Below are positions 56,910 through 64,000 of a stretch of DNA of 64,000 nt, piece by piece. Every line of letters begins with the position of its first letter. Within the stretch, counting starts at the first letter, position 1. The stretch is taken from assembly GCA_002066995.1 (NCBI GenBank), contig MWTC01000003.1:84706-148705 (forward strand), in the 5' to 3' direction. Position numbers and translations under genes: made by a program. A model generated the notes under the pieces. That model worked only from the letters and a program-made list of their open reading frames with translations, was not told the DNA's origin and ran no database searches. This stretch comes from Sphingobacteriales bacterium UTBCD1 (lineage in GTDB: Bacteria; Bacteroidota; Bacteroidia; Chitinophagales; Chitinophagaceae).

Positions 56910-57626
56910 ATGAAACTCGCACTGATCGGTTACGGGAAAATGGGAAAAATAATTGAAGAGATCGCTTTGCTGCGGAATCATGAGGTCATCCTGAAAATTG
57001 ATATCAGCAACCTGGGTGAGTTCACAAAAGAAAATCTCTCAAAAGCAGATGCAGCCATTGAATTCACCGGCCCGCACAGCGCTTACGAAAATGTTAAGAA
57101 AGCGATATCTTATGGCGTACCTCTTGTTTGCGGATCTACCGGGTGGCTGGACAGGCTGGATGAAATAAAAAAAACTGTTGTACAAGAAAATGGCGCTTTC
57201 CTCTATGCAAGCAATTTCAGTATCGGGGTCAATATTTTTTTTGAACTGAATAAAAAACTTGCCACACTGATGGCGCCTCATCCCGATTATGAAGCAGGCA
57301 TCAGGGAAATACACCACACTCAAAAAAAAGATTCACCGAGCGGAACCGCCATCACGTTGGCAGAGCAGATACTGGAGCGCAATAGCAGGAAGAAGAGGTG
57401 GGTGAATGAAAACAGCGACAATGTAGAAGACCTCGAGATAATCAGCGAACGCACAGATCCGGCGCCGGGAACGCATATTGTAAAATATTCTTCAACGGTA
57501 GATGACATTGAGATCATCCATACTGCCCATAGCCGGAAGGGTTTTGCACTCGGTGCCGTCATGGCTGCAGAATTCCTGAAAGGAAAAAAAGGAAATTACT
57601 CCATGAAAGATGTGCTGAACCTCTGA
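56910..57626 (+). CDS. dapB: 4-hydroxy-tetrahydrodipicolinate reductase
   Basis: Reduces dihydrodipicolinate in lysine and diaminopimelate synthesis. The 238-residue protein has the cofactor loop LALIGYGKMGKIIEE, PLVCGSTGWLDRL, FSIGVNIFFELNKKL and the catalytic segment IREIHHTQKKDSPSGTA. It is shorter than the enterobacterial enzyme (~270), which is normal in Bacteroidota. It follows DUF5683 after 69 bases with its own candidate promoter. The gap after it (57627-57798) shows no gene. Confidence 0.94.
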   Translation: MKLALIGYGKMGKIIEEIALLRNHEVILKIDISNLGEFTKENLSKADAAIEFTGPHSAYENVKKAISYGVPLVCGSTGWLDRLDEIKKTVVQENGAFLYASNFSIGVNIFFELNKKLATLMAPHPDYEAGIREIHHTQKKDSPSGTAITLAEQILERNSRKKRWVNENSDNVEDLEIISERTDPAPGTHIVKYSSTVDDIEIIHTAHSRKGFALGAVMAAEFLKGKKGNYSMKDVLNL

Positions 57627-57798
57627 CTGTTGCTCCTTGAAAAATAGTTGTATCGCCACTCCTGATTTTTACAGTCGTTACTTATTCTACATGATCAATG
57701 ATTGACATTCGCCGGTCCCCCGGTATTTACCACAAGCTTAAAAAAAAATGGCGCCCCGGAATTAACAGGACGTCATTGGTTTTCGTTCAAAAAAAGTT

Positions 57799-58104
57799 TT
57801 ATTTCATCTTTTTTGCTATCTCATCCAGGTTTGACTTTTTGAGATCCTCCACGAGCATGGCAGGATGAAATTCAACTTCCGCATTGAATTTGATGAACCA
57901 GGGTTCTGCAAACTTTGTCATCTGTGAAACCTGGTCCATGTTCACGACGAGTATTCCTACCCTTTTGCCATGTATTTCGGTAAAATAAACAGTTTCCGGC
58001 TTTGTTTCGCCCAGGATTGCTTCCAATTTTTTACCGGCTGATCCATCTTTAATATAAGCATTGAATGGATCGTTAGGCATAGTGACTTTCATTAAAAAGC
58101 GCAT
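57799..58104 (-). CDS. Small cytoplasmic protein, function unknown
   Basis: A 101-residue soluble protein: MRFLMKVTMPNDPFNAYIKD, then ETKPETVYFTEIHGKRVGIL, VVNMDQVSQMTKFAEPWFIK and FNAEVEFHPAMLVEDLKKS. The strand-helix-strand pattern suggests a ferredoxin-like (dimeric alpha/beta barrel) fold. I recall similar proteins in many Proteobacteria, without an established function. It has a textbook Shine-Dalgarno sequence, which is unusual for this organism, and may have been acquired by transfer. It is not in an operon. Confidence 0.75.
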   Translation of the reverse strand: MRFLMKVTMPNDPFNAYIKDGSAGKKLEAILGETKPETVYFTEIHGKRVGILVVNMDQVSQMTKFAEPWFIKFNAEVEFHPAMLVEDLKKSNLDEIAKKMK

Positions 58105-58109
58105 TGTAT

Positions 58110-58118
58110 CCTCCTTTT
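58110..58118 (-). promoter_or_regulatory. Canonical Shine-Dalgarno sequence of the 101-residue gene
   Basis: On the minus strand AAAAGGAGG lies five bases before the ATG at 58104. None of the other starts I checked in this window, except the MFS gene at 59871, has such a sequence. Confidence 0.8.
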
Positions 58119-58225
58119 GATTTTTGGTTAAAAAAAACTTTCCGGAACAAAACAGGATTTATCCTGATTCTCCCTGATAAAAAAAATTAAATAGCTGTAA
58201 TGGTAAAGGTGGGAACAGGTGATGA

Positions 58226-58264
58226 AGTTAATCAGAAAAATAATATTAATCGTTTTGATTAACT
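58226..58264. repeat. 12-bp inverted repeat (possible operator)
   Basis: AGTTAATCAGAA (58226-58237) pairs with TTTTGATTAACT (58253-58264) with one G-T pair and a 15-base spacer. It lies 122 bases upstream of the 101-residue gene, where an operator would be expected, together with the smaller palindrome at 58153-58166. Confidence 0.5.
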
Positions 58265-58306
58265 AATCATTTACAAGAACGTTTACAGTCTTTGCTCTTC
58301 TTTGCT

Positions 58307-58337
58307 CTTCGAGGCTTCCAGCCCCGAAGTTTTATTT
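58307..58337 (+). terminator. Terminator-like hairpin with no obvious plus-strand gene
   Basis: CTTCGAGGCT and AGCCCCGAAG form a 10-bp stem with one mismatch and a 3-base loop (58307-58329), followed by TTTTATTTT on the plus strand. No plus-strand gene ends nearby, since dapB ends 680 bases earlier, so either a small RNA or a short transcript ends here, or the hairpin has another role. Confidence 0.5.
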
Positions 58338-58512
58338 TATTGCTTTTAGCAATACCTCAACAATTTCAGAAATTCAAAATGTTCCGCAATCATCCCTTTC
58401 CTAATTGATCTGAATTTTCCTTTTTCTTACAATAAAGTCCATCTTTCAGAAATTCAAAGTGATGAATTTGTTACTAATTTTTTTAATTATCCAGCTGTCA
58501 CAACGATTCTTT

Positions 58513-59871
58513 TTATGAAGAAACATTTTCCAGGTCTTTTCCGGTGGTATCAGGGCCCAGCAAGGCAATGATGCCGGCAAGCAGTCCGGTGAAGCCGATA
58601 AATGCAAAACCGGTAAAAAATGAGAACTGTGAAATTATTTGTGGAAGCAGTATGGCGCCAACCGCTCCGCCGGCATGGCCCAGTCCGTCAGAGAGTGCAA
58701 ATCCGGTAGATCTTGCTTGTGTAGGAAAAGCTTCTGCAGTATATGTATATGCAACCTGAAGGTAAGCGCCGAGAGCCAGTGAAGCTAAAAAAGATCCGAG
58801 ATAGATCGAAGCGGTGTTGGCATAGCCTGCCACCAGCAGCATGGCAATAAGCCAGATGATGGTTGTGAATAAAATTATTTTTTTTCTTTCAAAACGATCC
58901 ACGATACTCAGCATTAAAACAGCGCCGACAGGATAACCGATTGCACCTACGGCAAGGTAGGCGATCGAATCTCCGATACCTGCACCATGAGCTGATATAA
59001 GATCAGCGGCATCACCCAGAAATCCATAATTGCCAATGTACCAGAAGAACCACATAAAGATCAATATCACAAGCCGGCGGATATATACAGGTTTAAAAAG
59101 AAAACGGGCAGGTATTCCTTGTTTAATTTCTATTTGTGAAAGATCAGGATCTTTTAATTTTATATTCCGTTCAATACAATTTTTTTCCATCAATGCAATA
59201 GTCTTTTCTGCTCTTTCATAATGACCATGATGGGCTTCCCACCTCGGAGATTCAGGAAGCCTGAACCGGAGCAGCAACCCGACCACTGCAATGAATCCGC
59301 CAATGGCAAATAATAAACGCCAGCCTATTTCCATATTGGGAACAAGAGCCAGTGCCACAAAAGGAGTGATGGTTTGTCCTAAAATACCGATCAGGAATGT
59401 AAGAAGGGTGATCCTTCCCCGCCTTGACGAAGGTGCCAGTTCGCTGATATAAGTGGACACCAGGTTCAGGTCAGCTCCCACACCTACTCCGGTAATAAAA
59501 CGGAAGACGATCAATGTTGTGATCTCAGGAGCCAGTGCATCACCGAAAGAACCAAGCGCCGTCAATGCGAAAGTGAGGATCAGCATACGGTAGCGGCCAT
59601 AGCGGTCCGCCAAAGTGCCTATTACAAAAGAACCGATAATATAACCGATCAATCCGACGGAGAGTGCAAGAAACAGGCTGGTGGAATTGGATAAATGAAA
59701 CTGTTCATTGATCGCCGGCATGGCAAAGCCGATATTGCTGATATCATAAAAAGTAAAAAAATAACCCAGACCGATAATGGCTAAATAACTTTTAGGCAAA
59801 GACCATACGGGTATCCGGTTCAAGCGGGCAATTAATTGGATACTTCTTTTATCATCTCCCGGGTTTTCCAT
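58513..59871 (-). CDS. MFS transporter, sugar-porter-like family
   Basis: A 452-residue, 12-helix major facilitator. It has the central DRYGRYRMLILTFALTALGS loop, the RGRITLLTFLIGILGQTI segment and FRLPESPRWEAHHGHYERAE before the large middle loop, as in the sugar and aromatic-acid porter group. The second half repeats DRFERKKIILFTT. Substrate unknown; some relatives carry sugars, others organic acids. Unlike most genes here it has a perfect Shine-Dalgarno sequence (59880-59886). It is on its own, with a divergent secreted-protein gene upstream. Confidence 0.87.
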   Translation of the reverse strand: MENPGDDKRSIQLIARLNRIPVWSLPKSYLAIIGLGYFFTFYDISNIGFAMPAINEQFHLSNSTSLFLALSVGLIGYIIGSFVIGTLADRYGRYRMLILTFALTALGSFGDALAPEITTLIVFRFITGVGVGADLNLVSTYISELAPSSRRGRITLLTFLIGILGQTITPFVALALVPNMEIGWRLLFAIGGFIAVVGLLLRFRLPESPRWEAHHGHYERAEKTIALMEKNCIERNIKLKDPDLSQIEIKQGIPARFLFKPVYIRRLVILIFMWFFWYIGNYGFLGDAADLISAHGAGIGDSIAYLAVGAIGYPVGAVLMLSIVDRFERKKIILFTTIIWLIAMLLVAGYANTASIYLGSFLASLALGAYLQVAYTYTAEAFPTQARSTGFALSDGLGHAGGAVGAILLPQIISQFSFFTGFAFIGFTGLLAGIIALLGPDTTGKDLENVSS

Positions 59872-59879
59872 TTTACTTA

Positions 59880-59886
59880 CCTCCTG
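59880..59886 (-). promoter_or_regulatory. Canonical Shine-Dalgarno sequence of the MFS gene
   Basis: CAGGAGG on the minus strand, eight bases before the ATG at 59871. Rare for this genome, and shared with the neighbour at 58104. Confidence 0.8.
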
Positions 59887-60053
59887 CTTACATTGATTTT
59901 ATTTACCTACTTTAAAAACTCCACAGTCTTTTCTGATCCCCTGCAACTGACAGTTTTCTTTTCTAATAACCTGCCAATAAGAAATTAGTTCACGGAAATC
60001 TTTAATAAGATGTTGCCGGCTTTATTATCCTGTACCCAAATCAGGGGAAGTTT

Positions 60054-60097
60054 GTTTTATTATTAAGCCAACTAAATTTAAAATTCAATAATAAAAC
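60054..60097. repeat. 11-bp perfect inverted repeat upstream of the Asp-box gene
   Basis: GTTTTATTATT (60054-60064) and its complement AATAATAAAAC (60087-60097) with a 22-base spacer, in the 298-base gap between two divergent genes. It could be an operator shared by both or a transcript hairpin. The rest of this gap shows no gene; a one-mismatch -7 box (TACCTTAG, 60144-60151) lies 18 bases before the ATG at 60170. Confidence 0.5.
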
Positions 60098-60169
60098 CTT
60101 TCACCTGTTTTATGAATGGATCGTTCAGCTAATCAGGATTTCTTACCTTAGGTCATAAGTTTATTAATT

Positions 60170-63100
60170 ATGAAAAAGATCAATACCTTCTCAATCGTCT
60201 TAGCTCTGAGTTTATTTACGATTCTTTCATCAGATGCACAAAATCCCGATCCTTCTTTATTCAACAGTATGCAATGGAGAAATATCGGCCCTTTCCGCGG
60301 AGGGAGAACACAGGGAGCTGCCGGAGTAGTGCAGCAACCCAACGTATTTTACATAGGCGTAAACAATGGCGGCGTATGGAAGACCACCGATTACGGGAGA
60401 ACATGGTTTCCTGTTTTCGACCATGAAGCAACCGGCTCCATCGGCACCGTTGCAGTGGCTCCTTCTGATCCTAATATTGTATATGCAGGAAGCGGCGAGG
60501 GTTTGCATCGCCCCGACCTTTCCGTCGGTAAAGGTTTGTTCCGTTCCGATGATGCAGGCGCTACATGGAAACTCATGGGATTGGAAGACGGGCAGCAAAT
60601 CCCCAAGATTGCAGTGGATTATAAAAACCCTAACAAAATTTTTGTAGCGGTACTCGGCCATCCATACGGGCCCAATAAGGAAAGAGGTATTTACCGCTCC
60701 ACCGATGGAGGGAAACATTTTGAAAAAATTTTGTTTGTTGATGAAAACACAGGTGGTGATGACGTGGCTATAGATCCTTCCGATCCGAATACAATCTATG
60801 CCACCATGTGGGAAGGGCGTGAAGGCCCCTGGGAAAACGGATCGTGGGCCGGTACGCATGGCGGCATTTTTAAATCAACAGACGGCGGAAACAACTGGAA
60901 AAAATTATCTGGCGGGCTTCCAGATAACATTGTGCAGGCCCATATCGCTATCGCACCTTCTTCTCCAAGATTTGTATATGTAACTTTAGCCACTACTGCT
61001 CCCAGTGCTTATGGCGGCGGGGGAGGCCTTGGCATTTACCGTTCGGATGATGGCGGTGAGACATGGCATAAGACAACTGATGATGCCAGGCCTGCCGCAC
61101 GGATTGGTGGCGGTGATGTACCCGAAATTGCAGTAGATCCGAAAGATGCAGAAACTGTTTACACTACAAGTATTGTTTGCTGGCGTTCCAATGATGGCGG
61201 CAAGACCTGGACCGGCATCCGTGGCGCACCGGGTGGTGATGATTCTCAAAACATCTGGATCAATCCCGAACATCCTGAAATATTTTTACTGGTAGGCGAC
61301 CAGGGCGCACTTGTCACGGTGAACAATGGTGAAACGTTTTCTTCGTGGTATAATCAGCCGACGGCACAGGTGTATCATGTAAATACAGACAATGATTTCC
61401 CTTATCATATTTACAGCGGCCAGCAGGAAAGCGGTTCGGTCGGAATTGCTTCCAGGGGAAATGACGGTGAAATAAATTTCCGCGACTGGCATCCGGTCGG
61501 AGCCGAAGAATATGGTTATGTTGCAGCCGATCCCCTGAATCCGAATATCATTTACGGAGGCAGGGTTACAAAATATAACAAACTAACGGGACAGACACAG
61601 AATGTGGCACCTGAAGCCATCCGAAGCGGCAAGTATCGCTTTGTAAGAACACAGCCGCTTTTATTTTCACCTGTAGATAAGAAGACATTATATTTTTCGG
61701 GAAATGTTTTGTTCAAGACAACCGACGGTGGTAACAACTGGCAGGTGATCAGCCCCGACCTTACAAGAACCTCTTACGATATTCCGGCAAGCGTGGGAGT
61801 GTACACCAAAGATGACATGAAGAATATGCCACGCAGAGGTGTGATCTATGCAGTAGCGCCTTCGTATAAAGACATCAACACTATCTGGTGCGGAACTGAT
61901 GACGGCCTGATCCACATTACGAGAGATGGCGGAAAAACATGGAAAGACGTTACGCCGGCAGGAGTCACATCTTGGAGTAAAGTTTCCATCATTGATGCAG
62001 GGCATTTTGATGTAAGCACTGCTTATGCAGCCGTCAACCGCATCCGTTGTGATGACATGCATCCTCATATTTACAAAACGCATGACGGAGGTAAGACCTG
62101 GAAAGAAATTGTGAACGGGCTGCCCGATGATCCTATTAATGTAGTGCGTGAAGATCCTCAACAAAAAGGATTATTGTTTGCCGGAAGTGAGACCGCTGTT
62201 TATGTTTCCTTCGATGATGGTGAGCATTGGCAAAGTTTACGATTGAACATGCCGGCATCATCCGTGAGAGACCTGGTCATTAAAGATGATGATCTTGTAG
62301 CAGGAACTCATGGCAGAGGTTTCTGGATTCTGGACAACATCACGCCGTTACGTCAATTGAACGATCAGGCTATCGGGCAATCCGTTATTCTTTACAAACC
62401 GCAAACCACCTACCGTGTTCGCTGGAATATGAATACCGACACTCCCATTCCGCAGGAAGAGCCGGCAGGTCAAAATCCGCCGGACGGGACTATGATAGAT
62501 TATTACCTGAAAGAAAATGCCGGGGAAGTGACGCTGGACATCCTGGATTCCAAAGGAAAATTAGTGCGCAGGTACAGCAGCAATGACAAGCCTTATGAAA
62601 TTCCGAAAGTGAATATTCCTTTGTATTGGATAAGGCCGCAACAAATACTTTCTGCAAAAGCAGGTTCACACCGTTTCCTGTGGGACATGCATTACACTCC
62701 TCTGGATCTGCCGCCTTCATTCCCTATGACAGCGATCTACAAAAACACGCCGCCTGCTGCCACTTCACCCTGGGTGATGCCGGGTGTCTATACAGTGAAG
62801 CTGACAGTGGATGGTAAAACGTGGACACAAAGTTTCACCATCAAAATGGATCCGAGGGTAAAAACCTCTCTTGCCGGCTTACAAAAACAACACGATATCT
62901 CCCTGCAATGCTATGAAGGGAGAAAAGAATACATGGCGATACAGGAAGAATTGAAAGTTTATCGTGCCAGGCTGCAATCCACAATTACCAATACCGGGGA
63001 AGCGGCACAGGCAAGAGTGGATTCATTGGAGAAACAGGCAGGCAAACTGATCAACACTTCCTTTGGTAGTACGGAGCCAAGTTTAGGAAAATCGAACAGC

Positions 63101-63238
63101 GCCTTTGCATCATTGTTCGGGATGTTGCAGGAAAGCGATACGACGCCGACACCACAGGCCATTCGTGCTTTCAATGAAGCAAAAAAACAATTTGATGAAC
63201 TGAAGAAAAAATGGGATAAGCTGAAGGTGATGGAGTGA
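60170..63238 (+). CDS. Large secreted Asp-box (BNR/sortilin-like) beta-propeller protein
   Basis: A 1022-residue exported protein with a Sec signal (MKKINTFSIVLALSLFTILS). The first ~730 residues form two propeller-like halves with ten Asp-boxes of the type S/T-x-D-x-G-x-T-W (for example TTDYGRTW, SDDAGATW, STDGGNNW, SNDGGKTW, THDGGKTW). The start MQWRNIGPFRGGRTQGAAGV is typical of the VPS10/sortilin-like 'glycosyl hydrolase' family of Bacteroidota. A C-terminal beta domain (SFTIKMDPRVKTSLAG) and a helical coiled-coil tail (AKKQFDELKKKWDKLKVM) follow. No sialidase catalytic set (Arg triad) can be identified, so enzyme activity is doubtful; peptide or sugar binding is likelier. Confidence 0.9.
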   Translation: MKKINTFSIVLALSLFTILSSDAQNPDPSLFNSMQWRNIGPFRGGRTQGAAGVVQQPNVFYIGVNNGGVWKTTDYGRTWFPVFDHEATGSIGTVAVAPSDPNIVYAGSGEGLHRPDLSVGKGLFRSDDAGATWKLMGLEDGQQIPKIAVDYKNPNKIFVAVLGHPYGPNKERGIYRSTDGGKHFEKILFVDENTGGDDVAIDPSDPNTIYATMWEGREGPWENGSWAGTHGGIFKSTDGGNNWKKLSGGLPDNIVQAHIAIAPSSPRFVYVTLATTAPSAYGGGGGLGIYRSDDGGETWHKTTDDARPAARIGGGDVPEIAVDPKDAETVYTTSIVCWRSNDGGKTWTGIRGAPGGDDSQNIWINPEHPEIFLLVGDQGALVTVNNGETFSSWYNQPTAQVYHVNTDNDFPYHIYSGQQESGSVGIASRGNDGEINFRDWHPVGAEEYGYVAADPLNPNIIYGGRVTKYNKLTGQTQNVAPEAIRSGKYRFVRTQPLLFSPVDKKTLYFSGNVLFKTTDGGNNWQVISPDLTRTSYDIPASVGVYTKDDMKNMPRRGVIYAVAPSYKDINTIWCGTDDGLIHITRDGGKTWKDVTPAGVTSWSKVSIIDAGHFDVSTAYAAVNRIRCDDMHPHIYKTHDGGKTWKEIVNGLPDDPINVVREDPQQKGLLFAGSETAVYVSFDDGEHWQSLRLNMPASSVRDLVIKDDDLVAGTHGRGFWILDNITPLRQLNDQAIGQSVILYKPQTTYRVRWNMNTDTPIPQEEPAGQNPPDGTMIDYYLKENAGEVTLDILDSKGKLVRRYSSNDKPYEIPKVNIPLYWIRPQQILSAKAGSHRFLWDMHYTPLDLPPSFPMTAIYKNTPPAATSPWVMPGVYTVKLTVDGKTWTQSFTIKMDPRVKTSLAGLQKQHDISLQCYEGRKEYMAIQEELKVYRARLQSTITNTGEAAQARVDSLEKQAGKLINTSFGSTEPSLGKSNSAFASLFGMLQESDTTPTPQAIRAFNEAKKQFDELKKKWDKLKVME

Positions 63239-63302
63239 TGAATAATTAAGCAATCTTAGCCTGGAAAGTGCTTTTTAAAAATTATTTTATTTTTAAAAAA
63301 AG

Positions 63303-63407
63303 AAAACAAAGAACACTTTGCGGCCTCTGCGGGCGCCTTTGCGAACTTTGCGGTTAAGCTTTTTTTTACCGCAAAGGGCACAAAGTTTTTCACAAAGAAC
63401 ACAAAGA
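63303..63407. repeat. Left flanking repeat block of the GxxExxY gene
   Basis: A roughly 9-bp-periodic array of CTTTGCGG-type units (CTTTGCGGC, CTCTGCGGG, CTTTGCGAA, CTTTGCGGT), then an inverted CTTTGCGGT/ACCGCAAAG pair (63346-63376, 13-base loop), then ACAAAG-type units. Segment 63303-63332 matches 63941-63970 in 29 of 30 bases. Segment 63349-63407 matches 63820-63877 closely, with one T indel. It ends 21 bases before the gene's ATG. Confidence 0.85.
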
Positions 63408-63428
63408 GGCTGTAATAAATTTTAGGGT

Positions 63429-63806
63429 ATGACCGAAAACGAAATTTCAAATAAAATTATCGGGGCGGCCATTAAAGTTCATACGGCTCTTGGCCCCGGA
63501 TTATTGGAAAGTGCTTATCAGGAATGTTTGTTTTACGTTTTACAAAAAGAAGGTTTGAAAGTGGAAAAAGAAAAACCAATGCCGCTTGTCTTTGAGGAGG
63601 TGAAATTAGATTGCGGGTACAGGATAGATTTATTGGTGGAAAATAAAGTTGTCATTGAAATAAAAAGTGTGGAAGCATTAAATAATGTGCATTTGGCACA
63701 AGTGCTAACCTATTTAAAACTCGGAGAGTTCAGATTGGGGCTGCTCATCAATTTTAATGTAGCTTTATTAAAACAGGGAATAAAACGGGTAGCCAATAGC
63801 ATGTAA
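63429..63806 (+). CDS. GxxExxY protein, PD-(D/E)XK nuclease-like
   Basis: A 125-residue protein of the GxxExxY family, named after GLLESAYQ (residues 24-31). Segments GYRIDLLVENKVVIEIKSVE give a D-(x)n-E-x-K pattern as in PD-(D/E)XK nucleases, followed by VHLAQVLTYLKLGEFRLGLL and the tail LINFNVALLKQGIKRVANSM. All expected acidic and Lys residues are present, so it looks intact. Its nucleic-acid substrate is unknown. It is flanked on both sides by related repeats (63303-63407 and 63808-63974), within 21 and 2 bases of the gene, suggesting that gene and repeats travel or act as a unit. No transposase is present in the window. Confidence 0.9.
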   Translation: MTENEISNKIIGAAIKVHTALGPGLLESAYQECLFYVLQKEGLKVEKEKPMPLVFEEVKLDCGYRIDLLVENKVVIEIKSVEALNNVHLAQVLTYLKLGEFRLGLLINFNVALLKQGIKRVANSM

Positions 63807-63807
63807 T

Positions 63808-63974
63808 CTTTGCGGCCTCTGCGGTTAAGCTTTTTTTACCGCAAAGAGCACAAAGTTTTTCGCAAAGAACACAGAGACTGCTTTGCGAACTCTGCGGGCA
63901 CCTTTACGATCTCTGCGGTTAATTTTTTCTTACCGAAAAGAAAACAAAGAATACTTTGCGGCCTCTGCGGTTAT
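63808..63974. repeat. Right flanking repeat block of the GxxExxY gene
   Basis: Starts two bases after the gene stop. It has CTTTGCGGCCTCTGCGGTTA at 63808-63827 and again at 63954-63973, a copy of the long left segment (63820-63877), then GCGAACTCTGCGG and a degenerate ACGATCTCTGCGG stretch (63885-63918). Units repeat about every 9 bases, in both orientations. From 63975 to 64000 no repeat is seen. Confidence 0.85.
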
Positions 63975-64000
63975 ATTTTCCTGACTTGTCCAAATTAGGT

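Larger units (their letters stand above)
58105..58512. other. 408-base intergenic region rich in inverted repeats
   Basis: No gene found. It holds a strong ribosome binding site at 58110-58118, a palindrome CAGGAT-TT-ATCCTG (58153-58166), a larger dyad at 58226-58264, a direct repeat TTTGCTCTTC twice (58291-58310) and a terminator-like hairpin at 58307-58337. The right part to 58512 is A/T-rich, with two similar stretches (TTTCAGAAATTCAAA at about 58365-58379, CTTTCAGAAATTCAAA at about 58444-58459). Confidence 0.55.

Noticed and set aside
60257..60859. 200-codon minus-strand ORF inside the Asp-box protein gene
   Set aside because: Antisense to a well-supported gene with regular Asp-boxes; the protein has no family features.
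63303..63974. CRISPR array
   Set aside because: The repeats have no unique spacers of constant length, occur in both orientations and enclose a gene; no cas gene is present.

Overview
The window is a piece of a Bacteroidota chromosome, most likely from the Chitinophagales. This rests on the SusC/SusD pair, a PorQ-type secretion protein, the gene order parA-parB-DUF5683-dapB, a type III glutamine synthetase, the general lack of Shine-Dalgarno sequences, and several TAnnTTTG (-7) boxes close to start codons. The DNA looks moderately AT-rich, and intergenic regions are more so. I see no rRNA, CRISPR array or insertion sequence. One tRNA gene (Leu, CAG) is present.

Layout. 1-9.7 kb is housekeeping: the 5' part of pyrG, a secreted amidohydrolase, a purL-GT9 pair, an uncharacterised polytopic membrane protein and glnN. 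9.75-31.3 kb is a polysaccharide utilisation locus (PUL) read leftwards from susC: susC, susD, a heparinase II/III-type lyase, GH88, GH29, two DUF2264 proteins, GH95, kduI, a DUF4861 protein, kduD, kdgK, eda and an ExuT-like transporter. A LacI-type regulator sits at 31.4 kb in the opposite orientation. An identical 12-mer, CGAAAACGTTGT, lies upstream of both susC and lacI and is the best candidate for the regulator's operator. Together these genes would cut a fucose-decorated, uronic-acid-containing and probably unsulfated glycan. They would take the unsaturated uronate through KduI, KduD, KdgK and Eda to pyruvate and glyceraldehyde 3-phosphate.

32.5-40.6 kb holds a dipeptidase, dapD, tRNA-Leu, an S10 peptidase, a histidine kinase/response regulator pair, a LuxE-like acyl-protein synthetase and a lipoprotein. 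40.75-47.75 kb is a tightly packed envelope-glycan operon: M42 peptidase, a 55-residue membrane protein joined by one-base overlaps on both sides, a methyltransferase, GT2, a GT39-like membrane protein and an alkaline-phosphatase-superfamily membrane protein, closed by a terminator. 47.8-57.6 kb returns to core genes: porQ, lon, an outer-membrane barrel, a metallophosphoesterase, an MBL-fold hydrolase, parA, parB, DUF5683 and dapB.

57.8-60.2 kb holds a small protein and an MFS transporter. Both have textbook Shine-Dalgarno sequences, unlike the other starts I checked, and the DNA around them is rich in inverted repeats; this may be a transferred segment. The window ends with a ten-Asp-box secreted protein and then a GxxExxY (PD-(D/E)XK-like) gene. 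Copies of a G+C-punctuated, roughly 9-bp-periodic repeat flank that gene on both sides. This gene-plus-repeat arrangement and the small-protein envelope operon are the two parts I think most deserve a closer look.
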